A stretch of DNA of 64,000 bases from Symsagittifera roscoffensis. Taxonomy: Eukaryota > Xenacoelomorpha > Acoela > Convolutidae. The notes under the pieces were generated by a model that saw only the letters and a list, made by a program, of their open reading frames with translations, was not told where the DNA came from and ran no database searches. The stretch covers positions 24,780,189 through 24,844,188 of the forward strand of contig NC_087064.1 of assembly GCF_963678635.1 (NCBI RefSeq), read 5' to 3'. The position numbers were made by a program, and so were the translations under genes. Position 1 is the stretch's first letter; each line of letters begins with the position of its first letter. This document shows positions 23,264 through 34,028 of this stretch, in pieces.

Positions 23264-23795
23264 TTGTTCCGACTTTCGATACGAAAACAACGGAATAATT
23301 GTGCTCGGGTGGGTTTTTTTTCTTCAGACAAATTTCGACTTTTTAACTAGCCATTTTTGATGGAACTTTTTTATATCATTCAAAAAATATTGTTGTCCTG
23401 AGCTCAAATTTGAAAAGATATTTTACCTGTGGTCATTTTCCGTGAAGTTATGGGGTTTTAAAGGTTGCCATTTTAGCCAATTTGGGACAATTAACGCGCG
23501 ATTTATTTCGAGCTATTAACGCGTAAGCGGAGATTTAATCCGTCCTAGAAATTGTTCCAAATTGGTTGAAAGAAGCTTATTTGCCATAATTGATTTGTTA
23601 CAAGGAGCAAAATCTATCATTTGTACTTTATATGGCGTCTGGAGGGATGATTTTCATAAAAAATTTCAAATTTTAGAAGAAAAAAAAATTAATTTTATTT
23701 TATTACGTTTAATTTTTTTTTATCTTATTGCTGCTCCATAAACCTTAAAAGGCAGTCGGAACATTCAGGGCTTCGCCTTGATACGATTAGTCTTG
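23264..23795 (+). mobile_element. HINE-like element, copy 4
   Basis: Full-length: starts TTGTTCCGACTTTCGATACG, has subterminal GGCAGTCGGAACATTCAGGG near the 3' end, and ends GATACGATTAGTCTTG. Confidence 0.72.
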
Positions 23796-24186
23796 TTGAG
23801 TATTCAAAATCTAAAAATTAGCAGAAATATCAATTAAAGCTAATAAATCCCGGCCATTAAGACTAAGAGTGACCGACTAAAAAAGCAGACAGTTGATCTT
23901 TCAATTCTTTCCATAAATATGACGCAATGGAAAGGAAACTAAACATAATATTTATTCGATAGCTGCACAAATTGTACAGCAAACCTTAGCTGTACTCCTA
24001 AAAAAATTTCTGCTAATTAGTTATCGAGTTTAGCAAAATATCTTTCAGCAATCAGGAACGTATAACGATTGGCTTAAAAGTTTCGATCACTCGGCCCCCA
24101 TCATAAGAAAAACCCCAAGGCAAGCTACTGATCTTATCGATACATAATTAAATAATTAATGGAAACGTTTATAATTTATAAAAAAA
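23796..24186. other. Intergenic or intronic AT-rich sequence
   Basis: No coding sequence or recognised repeat. It may be intron or 3' flank of the glycosyltransferase gene. Confidence 0.35.
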
Positions 24187-24394
24187 ATCATTACGAAGCC
24201 AAACTGTGGACTTGTTGGGCGTACAATTTGGTGTGTTTATGTCTCTGGAATTCAGAAAGAGTTATCTTTATACAAGTTTAAACTTATTCGGAAATATTAA
24301 AGAAAACGAAGATAAAAAAAAACAAAGAGAGCGCCTTTGTTTCGGAATCCGCCTACATTTCACAAAGTACACAGTTTGGCCGCTCGTAATGATA
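24187..24394. mobile_element. Short TIR element (CCAAACTGTG family), copy 1
   Basis: About 208 bases bounded by ATCATTACGAAGCCAAACTG at the left and CAGTTTGGCCGCTCGTAATG at the right, which are near-perfect inverted repeats of about 22 bases. The larger element at 41336-42565 has the same termini. It has no transposase. Confidence 0.65.
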
Positions 24395-24510
24395 CAGGGA
24401 ATAATAGGATAGAAAAAAATGCCAAGAGGGAATATTGACGATTGGTAAATCTTGACATAGCAATTTCTGCCATTTTTTAAGTTCAGCATTTTTGAACAAG
24501 AAAAATTATT

Positions 24511-24558
24511 GGCAGTTGGAACATTCAGGGCTTCGCCGACTTGGTACGAGCGGCCTTG
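24511..24558 (+). mobile_element. HINE-like 3' end fragment
   Basis: GGCAGTTGGAACATTCAGGG, CTTCGCCGACTTGG, TACGAGCGGCCTTG: the subterminal repeat, damaged hairpin and terminus of the family without a body. Confidence 0.6.
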
Positions 24559-24748
24559 CTTATTTTGCTAATCAATGAGATTAGAGATAGTTGTCTTTTG
24601 CTGAGAGTTGCTTTTTGTGCCGTCTGTATTTTGCTGCGGATTGTCTTTTCTTTTGACGCGAGTTGTAAGCTCTCTTTTCTTCAACACTCGTCCCCTTTAA
24701 ATTTGATTCCCAAGTAATTTCGAAATGACCTTTTTGTGTAATGTTTTA

Positions 24749-25123
24749 ATTCCCGTTTTCGATACGAAAGTAATGGAATATTTGTGCTCGGGGTGTGTTT
24801 TTTTTCTTCAGACAAATTTCGACTTTAACTAGACATACTGAAATCTGATTGGCTGATTTTTGTTTTCGCGCATTCGGTCCTTCGCTTATGGGGGATTCCG
24901 GCAAGCTTATTTGCCATAATTGATTTGTCACAAGGAGCGAAATCTATTTTTTTGTATTTTATATGGCGTGTGGGGGGATGATTTTTATAGAAAAAATTTC
25001 AAATTATAGAAAAAAAATAAATTTTCATTTTTGTTTGTTAATGATATTCAAGTTATTACTGCTCCAAAAACCTTAAAAGGCAGTAGGGACATTCAGGGCT
25101 CCGACCTGATACGAGCAGTCTTG
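24749..25123 (+). mobile_element. HINE-like element, copy 5 (internally deleted)
   Basis: Starts near CCCGTTTTCGATACGAAAGT and ends TACGAGCAGTCTTG. Compared with full copies it lacks the central segment with the ACGCGCG motif. It is directly followed, head to tail with no spacer, by copy 6. Confidence 0.68.
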
Positions 25124-25662
25124 TTGTTCCGACTTTCGATACGAAAGTAACGGAAAATTTGTGCTCGGGGTGGGTTTTTTTTCTTCAGACAAATTTCGAC
25201 TTTTTAACTAGCCATTTTTGACGGAATTTTTTTATATCATTCAAAAGTATTGTTGTCCTGAGCTTAAATTTGAAACGATTTTTTACCTGTTATCATTTTT
25301 CGTAAAGTTATGAGGGTTTAAAGATTACCATTTTGGCTAATTTGGGACAATTAACGCGCGATATGTTTCGCGCTATTAACGCGTAAGCGGAGATTTAATC
25401 CGTCTTAGAAATCGTTCCAAATTGGTTGAAAGAAGCTTATTTGCCTTAATTGATTTGTTACAAGGAGCTAAATCTATTCTATTGTAGTTTATATGGCGTG
25501 TGGGGGGATGATTTTCATGGAAAAAATTTCAAATTTTAGAAAAAAAAAATTTTCATTTTTTTTCACATTTAATTTTTTAATGATATTTATTTTATTACTG
25601 CTTCATAAACCTTAAAAGGCAGTCGGAACATTCAGGGCTTCGCCCTGATACGAGCTGTCTTG
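25124..25662 (+). mobile_element. HINE-like element, copy 6
   Basis: Full-length copy from TTGTTCCGACTTTCGATACG to CGAGCTGTCTTG. It retains both subterminal repeats and the TCAGGGC-TTC-GCCCTGA hairpin. It ends about 130 bases from the 3' splice-donor side of the glycosyltransferase exon. Confidence 0.75.
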
Positions 25663-25794
25663 TTTGCATTTATCTAACTACATGTTTTGTCCTATTTTGA
25701 TAATTTAGTTCCAAAAAACATCCAATTTTGGTAAACTGATTTTTTATTAGTATTTTTTCAGGAAACATTTCATTAACTGTGGCTTAGCAAATAC

Positions 25795-26045
25795 CTTCCG
25801 AGAATGTTAATTGCGTGTTGAGAAGTTCTCTTATGTGATACATCTTCTTGGCCACTCTGGAGCTGATTCGGGGACCAGTTTGGCCTCGGTCGTTCCTCTG
25901 GGCGTCGTAGGTTCTGTTCACATCCTCCAATACCGCCCATGGGAACTGGTGTCCGGCTGTGAAGTGGAACTGGCCTGGGTTGATCTTCCGGCCTCTCTGA
26001 CTCTTTTCAGGGATGTTGCATGGGCTGTCTGAGTGGGACATTAAC
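25795..26045 (-). CDS. Alpha-1,4-galactosyltransferase-like enzyme, downstream exon
   Basis: The exon lies between acceptor TTTTCAG and donor GAAG|GTATTT on the minus strand. Joined to the upstream exon it reads through GKPALLMSHSDSP. It then continues FHFTAGHQFPWAVLEDVNRT and RGQTGPRISSRVAKKMYHI. The blocks F-x-x-GHQF, D-V-N-x-T-Y and GP-R-x-x-x-RV-x-K are what I expect downstream of the DXD motif in the A4GALT/Gb3 synthase family (glycosyltransferase family 32, DXD sugar-binding region). The family continues for another 60 residues or so after this point; that C-terminal exon is not identifiable in the window. Confidence 0.78.
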
Positions 26046-26412
26046 CTGAAAACACATTTTTTAAATAAGGTAGAACAATTTTAAAAGAGTAGAGATGGAG
26101 ATGTGTTTCCGTATTTCGATCGAAAAGTTAATGGGTGTAAATGAGAGTTCTTGAGACCTAATCTGCAATTTTAGCTCGCTGCCTATTGTCGAGATAACAT
26201 TTGCCAACTCAGAGAAGTTTCAAGATATAGTATTTAGATCTCAACCAACAAGTGCTGTGCTGTATTGAGGGTTATCGAGTTATGTGATTTTTTCACAAAT
26301 TTCTTCTAATGAGGATCTTTTTGAGAAAATGATGAACATATTTTTGCGATGAAACAAAAGAAAAACATACTTCGTGAAAACACAGCCCCAAAAAATATTC
26401 TACGAAACTCAC
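26046..26412 (-). other. Intron of galactosyltransferase-like gene
   Basis: A 367-base phase 2 intron starting GTGAGT (strong donor) and ending TTTTCAG. No other features seen in it. Confidence 0.8.
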
Positions 26413-26989
26413 AATGCAGGTTTTCCATTCTCAATCACAATATAATCCTTCAAGTGTTTTAAACTCCTCAGCACGATGACATCTAGATCTAGATACGTGC
26501 CTCCATATTTGTACCCCGCAGCCATCCTTGCAATGTCACTGTAGTGCACTGTTCTGTGCTCCACAACTCTCGCCACTCGCTCCTCGAGACCCTCTGCCGA
26601 CGTTCCACGCAGTAACTCCCCAAGATCAGTCGTGTAGAACTCCACGTTGTCGTAATTGTAGTACAGTTCGCACAAGCTGTCACTCTTTGAGAGATCCAAA
26701 GTGGGTGATTTGAACAAGACTTTCGATATAAGTTCTGATTTTAAAGCTGCCGATTCAACGGAACAGGATTGCCGTGAGTCCAGATAAGATTTGCCGGATG
26801 TTTCCATGAAGAAGGCCTGGTTTGTTTCGGAGTTGGCTACTGTGAACTTCGGCAATTCTATCACTTTTTTGCAATGTTCGTCTGTAAGTGTGCTTTTAGT
26901 TATCACTGCAGTTTTGGGCGAAGGCAAGGGTGGAAAATCGTCGTTTGGTTTGACATAATTCAATCCATATATGGCAGAAATTTGCGATG
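26413..26989 (-). CDS. Alpha-1,4-galactosyltransferase-like enzyme, DXD exon
   Basis: This 577-base exon lies between TTTTTTAG and CATT|GTGAGT. It encodes a stem region, then AFFMETSGKSYLDSRQSCS (match to the F-x-E-T-S and CS-V-E-S-A-A blocks of A4GALT-type enzymes). Near its end is KYGGTYLDLDVIVLRSL, which contains the catalytic DXD (DLD) motif that binds UDP-sugar with a metal ion. Members are type II Golgi membrane enzymes that transfer galactose or N-acetylgalactosamine to glycolipids. The short N-terminal cytoplasmic tail and membrane anchor must come from an upstream exon not located here; no in-frame ATG precedes the stem. The exact acceptor sugar cannot be inferred. Confidence 0.85.
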
Positions 26990-27199
26990 CTAAAAAACAC
27001 TCAGCTTGAGATTATTTGTCTCCACCTCCTTTCAACTCTTTAACATTTTGGAATTGGAAAATGGAAAAAGTTTATCGAAAACATAAAGTCAGTTTTGTTG
27101 AATACAAAGAGTATGATCGGAAAATGAGAAGTTGCTTTGTGAATAAGAAAAGAAAACACTTTCAGCAAAATCAACGTATTATGTACTGAAACCCTAAGT
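26990..27199. other. Upstream intron of galactosyltransferase-like gene
   Basis: Ends (minus strand) in a T-rich acceptor TTTTTTAG. The upstream extent is unknown because a CR1-like fragment follows at 27200. Confidence 0.4.
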
Positions 27200-28823
27200 A
27201 TGAAAAATGTTGATGAATTATATACGACTTCAACTCAAATTTTAATGGGAAGTTTCAGTCCAATTAAACTTGAAGATTTACATCCGACTGTTTTATCAAT
27301 ATCACATGCGACCCCTCCTCATGATTTATTTCGAACAGTTATCTTCAAAAATTTATCAAAAGAGTTTATAAGGGCCTCATTTTGTTAATATGTTAAATAC
27401 GTGTATTGAAACAGGAGTTTTTCCGAATGATCGTAATGAAACCGTTATAATTCCGACATTTAAAAAAGAAAACCTAGATCCTGAACTGCTTGCCTTGTAC
27501 CGACCAGTATCTAACCTTGTGTTTCTTTCTAAGTTCTTTGAACAACTTATACACACGCAAATAGTAGAACATGTAACTAACTTCGATCTCATGGATGATA
27601 GTCAGTCTGCATATAGAACGGGTGTTTCAACGGAAACATAAATATTAGAAACGTCAAAAGATACTTGTAATTTTTTGGACTCAAATCAATACCTGATTTT
27701 GATCGGCCTAGACTTGTCAACTGCCTTTGCTACACTTTAGTTTGATTGATTACTCAGAATCATGCAGAATTATATTGGACTTTCTAATAACACACTGAAT
27801 TGGTTTAGACCGTAACTCAGTAATCGGCGACAGAAGGTTTACCTTGAGCATGGTGTTCATTGAGCATATGTGTTCATTCAGTAGGTTTATATTGAGCATT
27901 TTGTTGAGCATGGTGTTCCTCAAAGGCCGAACCTAGGATCCCTCTTATTTTGCTTTTATGTTTTACCTCTTGGAGATATCTGTTTGAATCTCGATGCTTT
28001 CTATCAATCGCACGCGGATGATACCTTATTTTATGTTGCTGCAAACCTCAAAGACAATGATCATGCCATGGTCAAAGAGAAATTTCATTCGTTATAACTA
28101 ATGTACGCGGTTGTTACAAGAAACTTGGCTTGGTGGTGAACTCTGACAAAATTGTGATTTTTTCTCTGGTCAAATCTAGCTTGAAAATGGAATTGGGAAC
28201 TTTCTTTGTTTATTCAAACGAAGTGAGTGTTGTAAACGAACTAAAAACTTTAGGGGTGATATGAACTGGAATGCTGCTACGCACATTAACAAGTTAACAA
28301 AGACAAGTTACTTCGTCTTGTGCAAATTATACAGTGTTAGCCACTACCTGGGCTTAAATACTCGTGTTGTTTTCGTTAAAAATCTGCTTTTATCACGCCT
28401 GGGCTACCGTAATTTGAATTTGTTCGAAAAATTGATCCAGAAACTACCAAGAATTCAAAATGCTGGCGCGATATTATGTGTTTCTGGCACATCCGCAGAC
28501 CTCATCAATTATTCTACTTCATAAACATAGTTTGTCAGCGTATTAAATTCAAGTCTCTAGTTCTTCTCCACAAAATACCTTATAATGATAAAGCAGAGTA
28601 TTATGATGGAATTACGACTAAGATACGGCAACGTATTGCACATCACCGATGGAATGCTAATATACGTCTACCTATGGCACGTTCAAAATATGGAAAGAGA
28701 TATTTCACATTTGCGGGTGCAAAATTATGGAACAGCCTAACCCGGGAACCTAAATTAGAATCGGATGATTTAATTCCTAGGAAAAAACTGAAGACCCACC
28801 GATTTCAACAACATTTCTACTGA
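27200..28823 (+). pseudogene. CR1/L2-like non-LTR retrotransposon, decayed RT remains
   Basis: The frame at 27390-27641 reads ETVIIPTFKKENLDPELLAL, then YRPVSNLVFLSKFFEQLI, then DDSQSAYRTGVSTET, a clear match to the first reverse transcriptase blocks of CR1/jockey-type elements. The central catalytic part is broken by stops. The C-terminal part is at 28261-28823, including KYGKRYFTFAGAKLWNSL before the end, a typical CR1/L2 C-terminal block. At least three frames are needed, so it is inactive. The element is in the opposite orientation to the glycosyltransferase gene and could lie in its upstream intron. Confidence 0.8.
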
Positions 28824-28825
28824 GA

Positions 28826-29489
28826 CCAGAATACGTTTGAGTGGAGAAAAGGTGTCAAAAGAAACCCATTCTTGAATGGAAATAAATGGATTTTGAGAAA
28901 CTATTTTCACAATGCAGTAATGTGACAAATATGTAACAATTAATCTATACTGATCACATTTACTTTTCACGCCTCAAATGACCACGCATTAATTCACTTG
29001 CCACGCATTAAATTATAGTACCCTGCAGGGATCTGGATAGAATAAAGTTTCAGTTGAAAAAGTATTTTTATTATTTTAGGGCCCAAAAAATTTCAAAAAA
29101 GTGTGAAATCCTTCAATTTTTTTCTCAAAAAAGCTCAAATTCCAATTCTGCAGCATCTGCGTTTTTCGACAGTAACGCAGTTTTTGATTCAAAAGTTTTG
29201 ACTTCTGCTGATTGTTATCCGCGAATGGAAAATTTTAGCACGGCTTTTCATCACAAAATTTTTGTTGTGTTTCAGCCAAATTTTATCAGGTTCGCATGTT
29301 TTCGCTTACTTTTTCGTAGTTATTTAGGAGCAAAAAGATTTTAAAATTCATGAATAAATCGCTCCGTGGTAATCAGTACAACAATTATGAAACATACAAT
29401 TTAATGAGTGTCTATGCAGGAGTGTGTATGCATGATTGAATATTGGCAAAACCATGAATTGTAGGACAATTTTGTAATGCAGGATAATA
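28826..29489. other. CR1-like 3' flank and AT-rich intergenic DNA
   Basis: About 200 bases after the CR1-like stop could be its 3' UTR; the exact end is not clear. The remainder shows no coding or repeat signal. Confidence 0.4.
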
Positions 29490-30440
29490 AAAACCGCACT
29501 GAATGGTTTCGGATTGATTTAAATTGATTTTAAATCAATCCAAATTGATTAACAATGTATATTTTAAGAAATTAAATGGATTTTAAATCTATTTAAATGG
29601 ATGTTTTTTTGAAAAAGCGTCTAAGAAATTGATTTAATTTGATTTGGATGGATTTTCCGACTCAGTAAAATCTATCGGAATCTCATTTAAATCCATTTTA
29701 AATCGAGTTTTTTTGAAAACTTTGGACCGATTTAAAAGTCCAAACTTCAATTTAAATCAATCAAGATGGGTTTTCAGACTCACTAAAATCAATTTTTTGC
29801 TAACACGGCAAAAAAAATTTTCTCGATTTTTTAAATAAAAACTCATTTGCCAGCTGTTATAGAATTTAAAAAAATGTTTGACTAAATCAGAGTATTGGCA
29901 AAAATCTAAGAAACAAAGAAAAAAGGATCAGAATAATTTTTGATCTCAATATGCAAGTAAATCATATAAATTCATGAATAAAAATCCGATTTTGAGCAAC
30001 TGATGATGATGAAACTAGTTAAGAAAAAGGTCAATATGGATCAGTTTTTGAATTCAATATCTGCAAGGAAATCATATAATTTTATATTTTGGTCTTTTTT
30101 ATGCTACAATACAAAAAGGATTTGAAATGAAAAATGATAGGCAAGGAACTAATGCTATAAAAATTTTAAATTGAACAAAATTGAATTTAAAAAATTGATT
30201 TAAATCGTTTTAAATCTGTTTCATTCCCCTTAAAAAAAACAAATAAGACTGGAAAAAATGGATTTATTCGATTTAAAATCGATTTAAATCAGTTTTTGTA
30301 GCTGGGATTTAAGATGGGTTTAAATTGATTTTGAATCGATCCAAATCAATCTTTATCTTTTTCATATAATCTTTGTTTTTTTTTCATACTAAAATCTATC
30401 TAAATTTAATCATCTTACTTTCATGCTAAAATCGATCTTA
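29490..30440. repeat. AT-rich region with repeated TGATTTAAATC-type palindromes
   Basis: Many overlapping variants of TTGATTTAAAT and ATTTTAAATC cluster at 29500-29780 and again at 30180-30420, in both orientations. This suggests a decayed palindromic or fold-back repeat. No coding seen. Confidence 0.45.
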
Positions 30441-30461
30441 CTCCATATTTGTCAAAGCGGG

Positions 30462-30706
30462 AACAAGCAGTTTCGACGGAATCATGATAGGCTACTATAG
30501 TGGTATGCAGGCTCGGCTGTACGCGTGAGAATTTTTTTTTTAAAAAGCCAGGAATTTATGTGTTCGGGTTTTTTTTTGTTCAGACCACTTCTACAACATT
30601 CTGGTTTTTCTGTGAATCGATCTTTCGATCTGCATGCGGGCAGCCAAGTCTGACCACCGCCATAGTAGCCTAGCCCACAATAATTCTGTCGAAATTACTT
30701 GTTTTA
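30462..30706. mobile_element. Short TIR element, about 245 bp
   Basis: The left arm contains TTTCGACGGAATCATGATAG and GGCTACTATAGTGGT. The right arm contains ACCACCGCCATAGTAGCC and AATAATTCTGTCGAAATTAC, which is an imperfect inverted copy over about 60 bases. It is a MITE-like element with no coding capacity. Confidence 0.6.
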
Positions 30707-31219
30707 TAGTCCCGCACTACAAAATCGGCCTACAATTCGATGTTTTACCAATACTTATTTTACTAAAAACATTTCAAGATAAGTTAAAGGGCTGTGGGAA
30801 CATTCAGGACTTTGCCCTGATACAAACAGTCTCATTAATGAATATCAGAGAAAATTTGGATCACCGAAACAGTCTATAATGCCTAGATTGAGCTCGGGTT
30901 AGACAACGGAATTTCAAAAAAAGCTGATTTGCAGCGCGAACAGAGTTGGGCGAGCTTACCTTCTAGTGAATAAGATGCCATTAGTGTTACTCAAAAGGTA
31001 ATATAACCCTATCCAGTTTCAAGCGTTAATAGTCAATTATATTACCATTTTAGTACCAGTCTTTCTAAAATTGAGAAACAATCAATTTTACGCAATTAAT
31101 AATCGATTTTAATCTCCCTTTTTAAGATCAAATTTTAATTAATTATAATCCATTATAATCGATTATAATCGATTAATTATTCGTCCATTTTTCGATACAA
31201 TTATTGTCAATTATAGTTG
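30707..31219. other. Intergenic DNA with HINE relic and ATTATAATC palindromes
   Basis: A HINE-like 3' end relic lies at about 30786-30833 (GGGAACATTCAGGACTTTGC, CCTGATACAAACAGTCT). Palindromic ATTATAATCGATTATAATCG sequence lies at 31140-31180. No gene seen. Confidence 0.5.
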
Positions 31220-31627
31220 ATTATAATCCCTTTTTTTGTTCATTTTGTCTTCGAAGTTGTCTTTAAATTGCTTATATTTTATGCGTTTTGTAGACGTTGA
31301 TTCCTATGAAAACTGAGAAAAATATTTTTAAAACTTTTCTATCCATTCAAATTTATAAGGTTGTTTTTTTTATTTCTTTCTCATTAGATTTGTTTTTTTA
31401 ATGCATTTTAAAGTATTTTTAACCACCAAAACATCAACAAATTGATTAAGTCTCATGATTGATTCGGAAGACTTATTTTTCATCTTATGCGGGAGTCTTT
31501 CCACTAATATCAGAGGATCTCTAGGAAACTTTTGTTTCGAGGTAAGACTTTGTGTTCAGATGAACCTAAGCGTTCAAGAGATCTCTCTTTCAGAGATTTT
31601 CTTAGTTCGTTAGTTTTGCACAAAAAT
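31220..31627. repeat. Left 0.4 kb direct repeat flanking RT element
   Basis: Aligns over its whole length, in the same orientation and with moderate divergence, with 33630-34028. Shared blocks include TTATAATCC, TTCGAAGTTG, CATGATTGA, TCGGAAGA and TGTTCAGATGAACC. Confidence 0.75.
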
Positions 31628-31842
31628 CCATTATAATGGTAAGAAATTTTTTTAAATCAAAATAAATTGGTTTCGAATGGTGCAAGGAAAAATTTTTCGT
31701 TGCTTGTTCACAGTTGACATCCTGTGTTTTTATCTTCAAACATCTCATCTTCTTCGAAAAAATATGCAAATGGTGTCGAAAGTCTAATATCATAGGAGTC
31801 AGTTATGCGCGATGAAAGCCCCAGTTAACAGCGTGTGAATAT
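31628..31842 (-). other. Probable 3' UTR of RLE-type non-LTR element
   Basis: Noncoding sequence between the end of the RLE reading frame and the left direct repeat. Confidence 0.35.
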
Positions 31843-33640
31843 TTAAAATGCCATTTCAAATGTGTAACCGTCCTCAACGCCGACGGATCGCCATTTGGAT
31901 CTTGTGCCTCTGATGTAAATGTTGGTTGCTCTTAGTATAGCGAATGAAATTCTACATTTCACCCAGCACATGACATGACAATATGGGCGGTCCCATTTTG
32001 ATGCCAGACCATCTGCTAGTCGTTTGAGGAAAAACGTGAACTCCGATGCCAAAACACCATCTATTGAAGTAACAAGTGGAGTGAAAGACATGTGCTTTTC
32101 TTCACAAGCTGGTCCATACTTATTTTTCTTCTCAATCTCTGCAGTTTTCAGTAATTTCATGGGATTGCGGTTTTGGTAAGACGGAGCGTCAGAGTCTGTA
32201 ACACGGATGTCGAACGACGCAGCCGACTGTCTATCCCAAACCCCACGAGCTGAAAGATCTGCAATTAGTGCCGGTGTTCCATTTTCTACATCTGATTTTT
32301 TTACGACAGGTTCTCTTTTCACATATTTCCACAAAATTGAAGCAAGATCGCCCACTGCTTCTCTTATTTCGTTGTGTCCTAGTGTTACCAGTCCGCCCTT
32401 CTTGCAAGAAAGTGCATGCTGTAAGTCAAAATCTTGTTGACATCCATCGCATCTCGAGAAAGATTGTTTGAGGGGTTTTCTGTACCTGACCCATAGAGCA
32501 TCTCTGATCTCTGTGGCTGACAAATCAAAATTATCTTTGTCAGCCACAAGGACAGCAAAGTTAGCCACAAGGAACAGTTGTTGTCGATTATTCTCCGAAT
32601 CGCTCGTTTCTGATCTGCTGGTAAAACTGCAAGCAATTCCTCGAGTTTATCTTTGTCCACAGCATTTTGTTTCTCCTCGTGGTTTTTTCTTGCTTATCTC
32701 ATCTTTGTTTTGTGTAGAGTTTGATCGAAATCATCTTGGAGAAGGATCAAACTCACGAGAAAGTCGGTTGCTTCACGTGAAGTGGAAAATGCTAGTTCGG
32801 CACCTTCTATTGGATTTCGCACACCTAGTCCCCCTCTTTTGACAGGAAGTGAATACAAAACACGAACTGAGTGTGTGAAACTAGAAGTTCCTAGTAAGCT
32901 TGGCAAAAAGTTTTTCTCCAACATCTTCTCGAGAGGGGCAAACAACTGCGACGTATCTTTGACTACTCTCTGGACAAAATTCCATTCGCATTGCAGTGAT
33001 CTTGTTAATCCAACAAAAGCAGCTAGAGGTTCTTTTTCTGCGACTTTGGACAACTCGCCAAGACAATCCAACCATTCTTGGACCTTTTTTTGAAGTGAAT
33101 CAAATTTTGCCTTCATCGGAGCCGATAAATCCGCCCAAATATCTTCTACCTTCAACTATTCTGATGCCGAACCTGTCAAACAATTGACGAGCTTTTTCAA
33201 CAAAGTTCGGGTGAAAAACCAAATAACTTTTGCTTGGCTCGGGGTAATAGCCAACTTCGGGCCGTTTTCAGTCAAAGATGACAACCATTCAACCAGGTTT
33301 TCTAGTGCGCCGAGAGCTCCCAAATCATCTGCATACCATGTTTGTAAATACTTATCTCGGTCTTTGAGTGATTCAATCAATGGCATCAATGAAACACCAT
33401 AGAATAACATCGCTAGTGGATCACCCTGTGTAGTGCCTTCACTACTGAAAAGAAGTTCTGTCGTTCCTGCAACAATTAGCGGCGCAAACCCTCTATATGT
33501 GTTGAAACGAAATCGTGAGCACCTTGGCCAAAGTATTCTAGCATGCCATAGAGCCATTTTCCTGTTCAATGCATTGAATGCATTTGAGGCATCCATCAAC
33601 AGAAGACCATGTCCGTCCTCTTTGGTGCTATTATAATCCT
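31843..33640 (-). pseudogene. RLE-type (R2/R4-like) non-LTR retrotransposon, 5'-truncated, lightly damaged
   Basis: On the minus strand the frame starts inside the RT domain with DASNAFNALNR, followed by EGTTQGDPLAM and the catalytic YADD at about 33324-33335. A linker region follows (FLPSLLGTSSF, then PVKRGGLGVRNP). Next come the zinc-binding pattern CDGCQQDFDLQHALSC (C-x2-C-x7-H-x3-C) and GHNEIRE, then ADLSARGVWD, SFDIRV and a downstream lysine, as in restriction-like endonucleases that nick target DNA for R2-type elements. Damage is small: one TAG at about 33156, one TAA at 32694 and one frameshift near 32570, otherwise a single frame. The N-terminal part of RT and any DNA-binding domain are missing; the frame stops at the right-hand direct repeat. 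Confidence 0.82.
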
Positions 33641-34028
33641 TTTTGTTTGTCCATTTTGTTTTCGAAGTTGCATCTAAATTGCTCGTGTTTTATGATTTTT
33701 CTGGACGCTGCTTTCTATGAAAAATTGAAAAAATGTTTTTAAAGTTTTCCAATCAACTCAAATTTATAATGTTTTTTTTTTCATTTCTTCCCATTGGAGT
33801 TGTTTTGTGATGCTTATTTTAAGCTTTTTTAACCACCAAAATATCAGCCAACTGATTTAGTTTCATGATTGAATCGGAAGATTTTATTTTTTATTTACCG
33901 CGCGAACCTTTCCACTATTATGAAGGGATCTCTATGAAACTTTGATTTCCTGGTTAAACTTGGTGTTCAGATGAACCAAGGTGTTCAAGGGATCTCTTTT
34001 CTAGAGATTTTCTTATTGACACAAAAAT
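33630..34028. repeat. Right 0.4 kb direct repeat flanking RT element
   Basis: Same sequence and orientation as 31220-31627. It abuts the truncated RT reading frame directly, so the retroelement is bracketed by direct repeats. Confidence 0.75.

Noticed and set aside
25811-26032. Plus-strand open frame of 73 codons opposite the galactosyltransferase exon
   Set aside because: It is the complementary shadow of the minus-strand exon, which has matching splice sites and family motifs.
31220-34028. True LTR retrotransposon with the 0.4 kb direct repeats as LTRs
   Set aside because: The enclosed protein is an RLE-type non-LTR polymerase, there is no primer-binding site next to the repeat, and RT is truncated exactly at it. 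I keep only the observation of an LTR-like layout.
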